Below, piece by piece: positions 36,840 through 64,000 of a stretch of 64,000 nucleotides of DNA. Numbering within the stretch: position 1 is the first letter of the stretch; each line of letters begins with the position of its first letter. The notes beneath the pieces were generated by a model. The model was not told the origin of the DNA. It worked only from the letters and a program-made list of their open reading frames with translations, and searched no databases. The stretch comes from Morinoia aosen. Taxonomy: Eukaryota; Arthropoda; Malacostraca; Amphipoda; Talitridae. The stretch spans positions 4,461,177-4,525,176 of the forward strand of contig CM059559.1 of the NCBI GenBank assembly GCA_030386875.1, written 5' to 3'. The translations under genes and the position numbers were made by a program.

Positions 36840-39060
36840 TGTGATCATGCAGTTGGGTTGCGTTTTCGTGGCACTTTGGCGAATCGATTTGTTTTCCTTT
36901 TCGTTCCAAGACACTGTTATGTGAACAACTTAATAGTAGAGGAGAACTTTCTCAGGTCGCAGTGCTCTCGATCCTGATATCAATCTGATGATTGCTCGAG
37001 AGCGTTAAGTCGGGTTGCGTATGGAAACTTGACTGGGAACGGAGTCGAACCTTCTGCTCGTTAGTGTCTTCTGTTGGCACTCGGCACACGTGTGTTCTGG
37101 ACAGCTAGGTTGTGCTATTTGGGGGACAATGTGTCGAAAATTCAGAATGGATCATTGCTGGTTATTCTACTTGATTTTAAGGCTGAAAGTGTCGATTGCA
37201 ACGAAATAAATTATAAAAATTCAAATGGTAAAGATTGTGTTGAAGATGCTTCACAAAAACTGAAAAATGAGTTTACCACACCTTTTTTGGGCAATTTTCT
37301 TTCAAATTAAAGGTTGAAAATGGTGTGGAGTTTACGGAAAATATAGGTGATGAAGATACATATATTCGTCATTTTGTTCTTTTCAAAATCTAAATGCACA
37401 ACAAAACTCCCGATGGTCATCTCACCTAATAGAAAGCCTATATGGTGCGAGGGGACAAAACTAGACAATGCTGTTAAATGTTAACCACCACCAGGGGTGG
37501 TGTTTTGTGTCATTCAAAAGCGGAGTGGCGTGAGTGCAGCGGCCGTGGCCTCCAAACCCCCGCGCGGCCAGCGTGTCCGGCGGGTGCCGCGCTTGGGTAG
37601 CCGCTCTTCCTGTGGCCCTCCTTCACCTCCTCCCTGCCTCCTTGTCGCGCCTGCTTTGTTGCCCGCCCTGCGTTTGTGCTGCTTTCTTATTCTCCCTTCG
37701 CCACACCTGCTTTGTTATCCTCTCTTCGTTTGTTTTGCTTTCTTACTCTCCCTTCATTTGTTCTCTTGTGCTCGCTACACCTGCTTTGTTATCGATCCGT
37801 TGTCTAAGTTTATTATGAATTTTATTCTTTTCATAAGCTCCTGTATTTATACATGTCAATAAAAATTGCCCACTTTTGAGGTATTTTATGAGATTTTCTC
37901 TCTCAGTTAGTCACGCTTGCCTTTCTTTCTTCCGAAGTAACTGAAGTTCTCTAAGATAGATTTATTGTAAAATATATTCAAGAAAAGAACAGCCTTATTC
38001 TCAGCAAACTTATCGACGAGCTTCAGCGTTTATTATACAACTGAACGAATAATTTCGGTTTATTTAAACAACCCTAGTTTAAAGAAAAATGTGTTGAAAC
38101 AGCGTATACCTTCTTCATTCACTTGCTCTTCTGGCCAAGTATTTTAGATTCTTTAATCTTGTTTTTTGTTGAATCATTTCCTCATTGCATTCGATGGTGT
38201 GAAGGCAGTTTAGCAGGATCGTGGTCTCTCAGCATTTGCATTGCATGTCCCTATTCAGTTTGCCGAACCCTTGAGTTGTATTGTAAAATGTGCTAACTTA
38301 ATTACCCGGCCTCTATTTCAGTTGGAATTAATCTAGATGAAAAATCAAGATTCAACGTTTTTTCTCAACCCCAATTTTTTCTCTCCTATCAATTAGATTC
38401 GTCTATTGTTTCACAGCTTACTGTACTTATGTTCAGATTTCTTCTCAGCTCCCTTTCGTGTTACCTCAAGTGCGTGTGTCAGTTTCATTAGATTCTTGTC
38501 ACGAATTGGCGGTACATTTTTCCTTGTACCAATTTCTCTTGTGTTTCGCGCAGATTGATTCCCCTTGTTTGATTTACTCACGCATCATTTACAACGTTTG
38601 TCACTGGTTAACAATGTATTCTCCCCTGCCGCTCTACCTTACGGATATAAAATATAAACATTCTTTTATTTTCACCGTTTTATTGATATTAGTAAATCGC
38701 TTGGACTGGAGCGTTGCTAACCCGCTTACGACATTCTGGAGGCTACAGCTCTTCCTGCGTGACGTTGAAACATATGTTGCGGCATTCAACATTCATTAAG
38801 CTCACAAAATACTCATTTCGCGTAATGAATTTCAAAACGGTCATGTGCGCTAAATGGACATTTCGCGCTTCACGAATCACGCATAATTACGAGTTTGCAG
38901 AACGTGCATTGGTGATGTGCGGAACGCAGATTTGTGATGTGTGCAGCGATGCGTCGTGCGCTTTTTAAACAGGATTTTTTGGAGCGCAGAGACGCGTTGC
39001 GCGTGTAGCAATAGCAATAGCAGCGGCCTCTTGTGACTCTCTCAAGGTTGTGTTGTGTTA
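36840..39060. other. Unannotated sequence between two large arrays
   Basis: A short A/T-rich open frame at 37074-37310 and a GC-rich patch at 37520-37640 are visible. I recognise neither. Confidence 0.35.
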
Positions 39061-39067
39061 CGTAGCG

Positions 39068-39534
39068 CCTTACTCGCCGGGCGTGCAGCCTTACTCGCCG
39101 GGCGTGCAGCCTTACTCGCCGGGCGTGCAGCCTTACTCGCCGGGCGTGCAGCCTTACTCGCCGGGCGTGCAGCCTTACTCGCCTGGCGTGCAGCCTTACT
39201 CGCCGGGCGTGCAGCCTTACTCGCCGGGCGTGCAGCCTTACTCGTTGGGCGTGCAGCCTTACTCGCCTGGCGTGCAGCCTTACTCGCCTGGCGTGCAGCC
39301 TTACTCGCCTGGCGTGCAGCCTTACTCGCCTGGCGTGCAGCCTTACTCGCCGGGCGTGCAGCCTTACTCGCCGGGCGTGCAGCCTTACTCGCCGGGCGTG
39401 CAGCCTTACTCGCCAGGCGTGCAGCCTTACTCGCCGGGCGTGCAGCCTTACTCGCCTGGCGTGCAGCCTTACTCGCCTGGCGTGCAGCCTTACTCGCCGG
39501 GCGTGCAGCCTTACTCGCCTGGCGTGCAGCCTTA
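39068..39534 (+). repeat. 21-bp minisatellite, left part (about 22 units)
   Basis: Unit ccttactcgccgggcgtgca plus g, with tgg for ggg in scattered units. Continues at 40833 after an inserted transposon. PYSPGVQ and related peptide frames are open but the same holds for several frames. Confidence 0.97.
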
Positions 39535-40832
39535 GGGTGCGTTCACACTACGAGCGGAGCGAGCGGAGCGGAGCGGCGCGGAGCGGAGCGGCAATAATGA
39601 TTGTACAGGTTTGAATGCAGAAACGCTTGGCTGTTCACACGACAAGCGGAGCGGAGCGGCGCGGCGCGGAGCGGAGCGGAGCGGCACGCTCGGGAAATTC
39701 GTTGGGATTTTTTGACGCTCGCGTCGAGCGTTTCTCCTTGGCTCCGCCTTTGGATCGTCATATCTTACAGGGGTAGAATTGTCGTTTGAGTTAAATAAAA
39801 CTAGTATATAACTAGTTATTTGTACAACTAATCATATTACAATTATAACTGATGGTGTAACATGTAATATTTTAGTGTAATTTCACTCATTTGGGTTCAT
39901 TAATCATTTATTTCTATTTTCTTCTGCTTTCTCTGATAAATTACTTTATTATTGCTTCAGTTTAAGGAATTTATTATGCTTTTCTCGTGATGTTGTTTCA
40001 TCTTTCGTGTGATGCTGTGCATTTTATTTTATGATCTTGATTAAAGTATAATTATGTACGATTTTTTAATAAAGTTTTCATTTTTTCCGTAAAATGGGAG
40101 AAAAAGGAGGCCGTATGATGATGAGGAGGACTCAATGAGTGTCAAATACACAATAAGTTACAAAATTTTAAGAGCTTGGGTGATTTTTTCCAATACTAAC
40201 GGAAAGCATATCAGTATTTCGAGAACTATTTGGTCAGGACAAGTCAATATTTGTCAGTATTTTTCACTTAGGTTTCTCTGGCACAACCCTGAATTTCTGA
40301 AGGGAATTACTTTATGTTCACTCACGTTTAAGTCACCACAAGACTTTTTTTGATCGTACTGGCCTACGAAAACCTGTAGTAATATATGTGATACAGCCTA
40401 TTTGGAAAGACTTTAATTTTGCTTAAACTACTTTGCTTTACATGTATCCTCAATAAAAATTTGTGTATTGCTAAACAGCAAATTTATCTAATCTCGTTGG
40501 AAATTTTTCTTTCTATAAGGGATTGTAGTACATCAAAAGTTGCCGGCTTCATCCGTAAATACTCGTAGAATTGTGATTCATCTCTCCTCAGTGCTTCGAA
40601 GAGATAGTGGTATTCTCCATAGCGATCTCTCCTCATGTTGATGGGATGGATCCAGTGTTTCCGTTTTGCCGTCGAGCAACAGAAGCGCATTCACGGAACG
40701 CTCCATAGCGACTGATGCTTGTGTAGGTCGCTCTGCTCAGCTCACATGTGAACACACGCGCCGCGCCGCTCCGCTCCGTGCCGCGACGCTCCGCGCCGCT
40801 CCGCTCGCTCCGCTCGTAGTGTGAACGCACCC
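39535..40832 (-). mobile_element. PIF/Harbinger-type DNA transposon, deleted copy, inside the 21-bp array
   Basis: 1298 bp. Terminal inverted repeats start GGGTGCGTTCACACTACGAG and match perfectly for about 37 bp, then continue as GC-rich ggagc repeats. The target-site duplication is TTA (39532-39534 and 40833-40835), as PIF/Harbinger uses. The TTA comes from the array unit cc-TTA-ctcgcc. A second, partial TIR-like stretch (gttcacacgacaagcggagc) lies at about 39632. The minus strand holds a short remnant of the transposase. Confidence 0.93.
40484..40690 (-). pseudogene. Harbinger transposase (HARBI1-like) N-terminal fragment
   Basis: 68 codons. KRKHWIHPINMRRDRYGEYH, then LFEALRRDESQFYEYLRM and FDVLQSLIERKI match the N-terminal block seen in HARBI1-type nucleases (WVHP.N.R...G.F..L...LR.D...FF.YFRM....FD.L). 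The frame stops soon after, and no DDE catalytic region is present in the element, so this copy cannot make a transposase. Confidence 0.8.
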
Positions 40833-42008
40833 TTACTCGCCTGGCGTGCAGCCTTACTCGCCGGGCGTGCAGCCTTACTCGCCGGGCGTGCAGCCTTACT
40901 CGCCGGGCGTGCAGCCTTACTCGCCGGGCGTGCAGCCTTACTCGCCGGGGCGTGCAGCCTTACTCGCCGGGCGTGCAGCCTTACTCGCCTGGCGTGCAGC
41001 CTTACTCGCCGGGCGTGCAGCCTTACTCGCCTGGCGTGCAGCCTTACTCGCCTGGCGTGCAGCCTTACTCGCCGGGCGTGCAGCCTTACTCGCCGGGCGT
41101 GCAGCCTTACTCGCCGGGCGTGCAGCCTTACTCGCCGGGCGTGCAGCCTTACTCGCCGGGCGTGCAGCCTTACTCGCCGGGCGTGCAGCCTTACTCGCCG
41201 GGCGTGCAGCCTTACTCGCCGGGCGTGCAGCCTTACTCGCCGGGCGTGCAGCCTTACTCGCCTGGCGTGCAGCCTTACTCGCCGGGCGTGCAGCCTTACT
41301 CGCCGGGCGTGCAGCCTTACTCGCCGGGCGTGCAGCCTTACTCGCCGGGCGTGCAGCCTTACTCGCCGGGCGTGCAGCCTTACTCGCCGGGCGTGCAGCC
41401 TTACTCGCCGGGCGTGCAGCCTTACTCGCCGGGCGTGCAGCCTTACTCGCCGGGCGTGCAGCCTTACTCGCCGGGCGTGCAGCCTTACTCGCCGGGCGTG
41501 CAGCCTTACTCGCCGGGCGTGCAGCCTTACTCGCCGGGCGTGCAGCCTTACTCGCCGGGCGTGCAGCCTTACTCGCCGGGCGTGCAGCCTTACTCGCCGG
41601 GCGTGCAGCCTTACTCGCCTGGCGTGCAGCCTTACTCGCCTGGCGTGCAGCCTTACTCGCCGGGCGTGCAGCCTTACTCGCCGGGCGTGCAGCCTTACTC
41701 GCCGGGCGTGCAGCCTTACTCGCCGGGCGTGCAGCCTTACTCGCCGGGCGTGCAGCCTTACTCGCCGGGCGTGCAGCCTTACTCGCCGGGCGTGCAGCCT
41801 TACTCGTCGGGCGTGCAGCCTTACTCGCCGGGCGTGCAGCCTTACTCGTCGGGCGTGCAGCCTTACTCGCCGGGCGTGCAGCCTTACTCGCCGGGCGTGC
41901 AGCCTTACTCGCCGGGCGTGCAGCCTTACTCGCCGGGCGTGCAGCCTTACTCGTCGGGCGTGCAGCCTTACTCGCCGGGCGTGCAGCCTTACTCGCCGGG
42001 CGTGCAGC
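40833..42008 (+). repeat. 21-bp minisatellite, right part (about 56 units)
   Basis: Same unit as the left part. One unit near 40947 has an extra g, which shifts the phase of every frame downstream. A ctcgtcggg variant is confined to the last third. Array ends at gcgtgcagcgagtcacac. Confidence 0.97.
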
Positions 42009-42249
42009 GAGTCACACACCCACACACACTCCCACTTCGTATAACTCATGAGAGTCACACACACCCACTGGCTTCACACAAACTCGCATGTGCTCCTGCA
42101 CCACAGGACGCGGCACCCACAGCTCTAAACAGGCTTGCTGGTCAGAACTTGAACCTTCACATCACAGCTGATGGTATTCGGGGCGGCTGCGCCCAGTTGA
42201 GTAGGGACGCATCTGTACACCCGAGATGAGTGGCGACGTTGCGGATTAG

Positions 42250-42332
42250 CTTCCTTTCTCAAAGGAAGGATTTCTTCAGTTCGCCCTGAGCGAACGTACC
42301 AGCTTCCGCGCGGAAGGTGATGCACTTCACCT
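42250..42332 (+). other. Run of four consecutive hairpins
   Basis: CTTCCTTT-ctc-AAAGGAAG (42250-42268), GTTCGC-cctga-GCGAAC (42279-42295), CTTCCGC-GCGGAAG (42303-42316) and AGGTGA-tgcact-TCACCT (42315-42332). All four stems are perfect. Function unknown. It lies about 610 bp upstream of the exon 1 ATG. Confidence 0.75.
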
Positions 42333-42484
42333 CCTCGCCATCTTCGGTTGGGATTTGAGCTACCACTACTGGAATACAGTTGTAATTACGGAGCGATCAG
42401 TAAAGATGTTTCCAGTAAAGATTTTGCTTTGACTTGTATGAAATACTTTTGTATGTTACAAAAAATTCGAATTCTGCGTTTCCC

Positions 42485-42860
42485 ATGTGCTTGGGTTTTG
42501 AGGATTCAACTATTGTATATACGGGAATTCTCATTCCTAAGAGGAAGAGGCGAGGGATCTAATTTACTGTTAAGCCTTTCATTTTTACAATAAGAGTAAG
42601 TTTTTCCTTATTTTATTACAGACTACCGTTTTTTCTGATCACAGCTATCTTTTTTCAGCAGCTACATTACTTCAACTTTTTATTGCGTTGCGTAAACTCC
42701 TTGCAGTCCTGCTGCTTCTCTGTGCAGGGTGTGACCCACGGGGTGTACGGACACGCCTTTTGCATACTTTCCAATTTTTTTAATTCCATACTAAACGGTG
42801 ATTTTCCTTCCCTCCTTCGAGATCCGTTTGTAGCAGTAAGCGCGTGTTACGCTAACATTT
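42485..42860 (+). mobile_element. SINE-like copy, old, upstream of exon 1
   Basis: Diverged head gaggattcaactattgtata, 3' ttaattccatactaaacggt. It ends about 80 bp before the candidate start codon and may lie in the promoter or 5' UTR. Confidence 0.7.
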
Positions 42861-42943
42861 ACCTGAGTGTTGGTGTTAAGACCCCTTGTGTTGGTGTACA
42901 GAGGTGCGACCGCCAAGTGTTGCAAGTGTTGCGGTGAAGTGTT

Positions 42944-60662
<17,719 letters not shown>

Positions 60663-63600
60663 CGCACCGTCCTTCTCTCTCTCGCTGTGTTTGTGCGTGT
60701 GTGTCCGTCTCTTCAGTATATCCTCTCTTGTTCATACTTGCCATTTGTCCTTGTTCCATCCGTTTGTTCCTTTTATCCGTCTTTTTAGCTGTCATTTGTC
60801 CCATTTGACATTTTGTCATTATTTGTCGTGTTTTTATCTCCCTTCGTGTATGTTTTGACCCTAATGTCCCCATGTGGTCTTGCTCGATAATTTGTTACTT
60901 TTCACGTGTTTTACTACACGTCTTTGACTTTTTCGTCATTCTTGCCCAACATGACTTTTGACTTTTTGACTTTTTCGTCATTCTGTTCCCTGCCTATCTT
61001 GCGTTTCTTACTTATTATCGTCATCACTCCTGTTCTTCATTGTCTTTGTATATGATTCTTATCTCTTCATGTTATTCATGATGTCACTTCATCCGTTTGT
61101 GTCATATCGAGTGTGCCACTGCGTGTGTGGTGTTCTCACTCTCCTGCGCGTGATCGCTCGATCATTTAATCTTATTTATTTAGTTTCTGTCATCGTTCTC
61201 CACTTCTGCTCACTTCATCCCTTCCCATCGTCTCCCTCTTTCACCTCAGTGTTACAGCGTACGCGTGTTGTGGGGTGCCGTGTGCCCCATGGCAGCCTCA
61301 TTACCGCCAGATTTCATTTTTGAAATGTTGCGGTAATGAAATGCGGCATTTTGAAATGTCGATCCTCACATTTCATCGCTGCCTACCCACCTCCACACGA
61401 CGCGCACGCGAACACATTTCACCAAACGCTTCATGCCGCGCATTCTTCTGTGTCATTGCCGCTTCGTATCTGCTCGGCGTGTCTTCATCTGCTGTATAGT
61501 CCCTCGTAACGACAGTTACATCCGTTGACACGTTTTTGTCTCTTGATCATCTTCTGAGATTTTCTTACTTTGTAATTTTTTTCTTTTGTGATTTGGAATT
61601 GTCAGGTCCTGTTAATTGCACTGGGTCGTTGTAGTTTCGGTGTGACCAAGCCTTTTGAAGTCCATGCTTCCTTGTTTAAAAATTTAAATTCTTTACTTGC
61701 GTGATGCTCCGTTGAATTAAGCGCTCTTTTAATTTTCATAGAAACCTCATCTTTTTCTTGACATTTTATTTTCAATGCTGCGTCTTTGGGCCCATATGTC
61801 TACTTTCTGTTTATTGACTAATTCAAAGCTTTTATTTTCTTCCCGTTATATTTCTTCAAAATCACCGCTAGTCATCAATGTTAACGCACTTCCCCAGCAG
61901 CACTCCCATTATGCAGGAGTGTGCTAACACCTCTTCGCGTTAGGCTCTGGCCTTCTAGTTATTTAAGTTCGATGAAAAAATTCGTCCATTTGTTCGTGCT
62001 GACACACTAGCGTTTCCGTGTGGTAGGTTTTTAATTTCTGAGACCCTTGGCGTTTCCTAATGAATGGATTTAGTTTGCTACGCATTATGAGACTTGGCGT
62101 GACAACTCTAATCATGTTATTAGCACTCGCAGTATGTATGGCCTAGAAATCACATCTTCAGCGTATCAATTTGTGTTAATTTAAGCTCAATTTGGACTTG
62201 CAGTTTGTTGGCTTTGATGTTACGTGCAACTTTTGAGCGTCATAGTCACCATACGCCTACTATCAGCTCATCTAAACAACGGAGTGACTGAAATCGAAAA
62301 CACCTTAACTGTATTAAATTATATTCGTACCACCTTCATTTGAATTTGAACTTTCTGTCTTGGTGAAAATAAAGTGCTGCGTTGACGCATCCCTTGTACA
62401 GTACGCGTAAGTATGAAATGCACTGCCAGAATGATGTCCGCCAATTCGGGGTGTCTAGTTGATCTAAGGTAATTCGTCTGTTGTTCGAAAGTGGCTAGCC
62501 TAGCATAGGTACCGAGTTGTGTAAGTGCTTTAATCGGTGTCACTTCCTGCTTCTTGAATATTTTTGTCGATTTTACAATGTTTTGAATGGAAATCAAGCT
62601 TTTTATTATCTTCCGACGTTCTACTTGGGGCGTACGCCGCATGATAATTATTTTATTGCCCTTTCATCGGAAAATGTTCCATTAATAGACCGCCTAATGT
62701 AAGCAAATGAACGTATTACAGCTCCCACTCTCACGTTAGTCTTGATGGAAACTTGTATCATTTCACCTGATGGACCCCTGCCCGGAACAGGGCTTGGCGA
62801 AATCGTTGCAACAAATTAATACTTGACTAGTTCCCTCAAATTATTGTCTCATTCCAATCTTCACCCAACACTACAGATACGATACTGAACTCGTCGGAAT
62901 TGTGACGAATTAGTCACGCTGGCCTATCCATTTGGTGCACCCAAGTTGGACCCAGGTAATAAGTTGGGCATTTGCTCCCACTCTGAATGCTATTCACTTT
63001 TTTCAATATTTTGGAATTTGAACATCCTGAATTTCAAAAAAAATAAAATTACATCAAGTTTTCGCTCCTACCTTCTAGCATCTCTACTCACCGATTACTG
63101 AATGAGAGTCATCCCCCAATTCAAATATTGTTTACTTCGTTTTCACACACAGATTTCTATTGCACTTCCAAAAACTGCTTAAAACTAAGCTCTGTTGTTT
63201 GTTAATAGGACAAAACCTGTACCCTTATCCTGTTCACGGGAGGAGCCACATCTGTCCAAGTTAGAAGCCACATCCCAGTCTAACTTTTTCGCCGCCTGCA
63301 TGTATGTTTTTTGCCGCCCAAGTAATTAAATCGCTTAGGCGGCGAAAAACATGCATGCTCCGGCGAAAAGGGTAGACTGGGATCTGTGCACCGCCACACC
63401 ATAACAGGTGTGCGGGTAGTTTTCTAATTATTCATTTCGCAGTCATGGACCGCCATATATTTAAGCTTCTGTGTAGCCATTAAGTTCTCGTTCTCGTCGA
63501 GAACTTTTAGAGAAAACGTTTTTGTCCTTGGAATCGAATTTGTGGTTGAAGGTAGTATGGAATCGTGATATGCGTAGATGTAGCACTCTGTCGAAAATTT

Positions 63601-64000
63601 CAGTTGAGCATTACTCTTTAACCCATTTATTGGATTGCTGTTCTTTACGATGGATCTAATTTGTGTGAATGGCGAAAAAATAACAACGGTTTGTACCTTA
63701 GCTGTTTTGTTCCTAGAGATCAGCCTTGTGTGGTAGGAAACCTATTTTCCTGAACTTCAATCCGTCTTTGTCTCTTTGTGAGGCTTTACCTATAAATAAA
63801 GTGTGTTGAAAATTTTTTATGTAGTGCTTATTAGTTCTGTGCATCTACGTGCCCATGTGCATTCTAAAGCATTGTCAGGTGGGTGTAATTTTCAGGCTTT
63901 AACTCCAAATGAAATGCGTCTATAATTTTGAACATTATTGTAGAGCATTTACGTCTCTTCTAAAGCATTCGTGACGAAGTTGAGATTGTTGGGTTAAGTG
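60663..64000 (+). other. Csk 3' UTR and downstream sequence
   Basis: Pyrimidine-rich sequence follows the stop, with a short direct duplication of gactttttcgtcattc near 60927 and 60968. AATAAA occurs at 62368-62373 and 63795-63800, so the transcript end could be at either; I cannot decide. No other gene is visible. A foldback element lies at 63272-63383. Confidence 0.4.
63272..63383. mobile_element. Foldback (palindromic) element, 112 bp
   Basis: Arms ATCCCAGTCTAACTTTTTCG and (reversed) ATCCCAGTCTACCCTTTTCG continue through CGCCG, GCATG and a GCCGCC stretch to a short A/T loop. Nearly the whole element can fold into one hairpin. Typical of small foldback MITEs; family unknown. Confidence 0.8.

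Noticed and set aside
31585-36924. Open frames of about 1,700-1,774 codons on both strands, including Pro-rich collagen- or elastin-like peptides
   Set aside because: All six frames are open because an 18-bp unit without stops is repeated. GVPSPP does not have Gly at every third residue. There is no intron, promoter or homology support.

Overview
This is a eukaryotic window, almost certainly from an arthropod and most likely an insect. It carries one intron-rich tyrosine kinase gene with GT/AG introns, many small non-autonomous transposons, and a very large load of minisatellites. I cannot name the species from the sequence.

The one gene I can support is the 3' half of the window (42944-60662, + strand). 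It is an orthologue of Csk, the C-terminal Src kinase. Eleven coding exons join in frame into 576 codons plus a stop. They encode a His/Gln/Ser-rich N-terminal extension, an SH2 domain and a complete tyrosine kinase domain. The activation loop has no tyrosine and there is no regulatory tyrosine tail, which fits Csk rather than Src. I see no SH3-coding exon. The extended 5' exon is less certain than exons 2-11.

Positions 1-42900 hold no protein gene I recognise. They are a mosaic of three things. (1) Private minisatellites with units of about 18, 20, 21, 24, 37, 41/82, 74 and 76 bp. The largest is an 18-bp array of about 5.2 kb at 31573-36834. (2) A dispersed, SINE-like retroposon of about 355 bp with roughly 18 full or partial copies, all on the + strand, several with target-site duplications. 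(3) DNA-transposon relics: TTAA-flanked MITEs, hAT-type MITEs, and a 1.3-kb PIF/Harbinger-type element sitting inside a 21-bp minisatellite. About a quarter of the window is tandem repeat.

Inside the Csk gene the same elements crowd the splice sites. A minisatellite begins at the exon 1 donor and repeats it. A 60-bp repeat ends exactly at the exon 6 acceptor and repeats an acceptor-like end. A TTAA MITE begins 8 nt into intron 7. A 270-bp MITE ends 47 bp before exon 5. Intron 8 carries a three-level nest: a SINE-like copy split by a TTA-flanked element, itself split by a hAT element. These are the most interesting observations. I found no sign of a novel enzymatic system.
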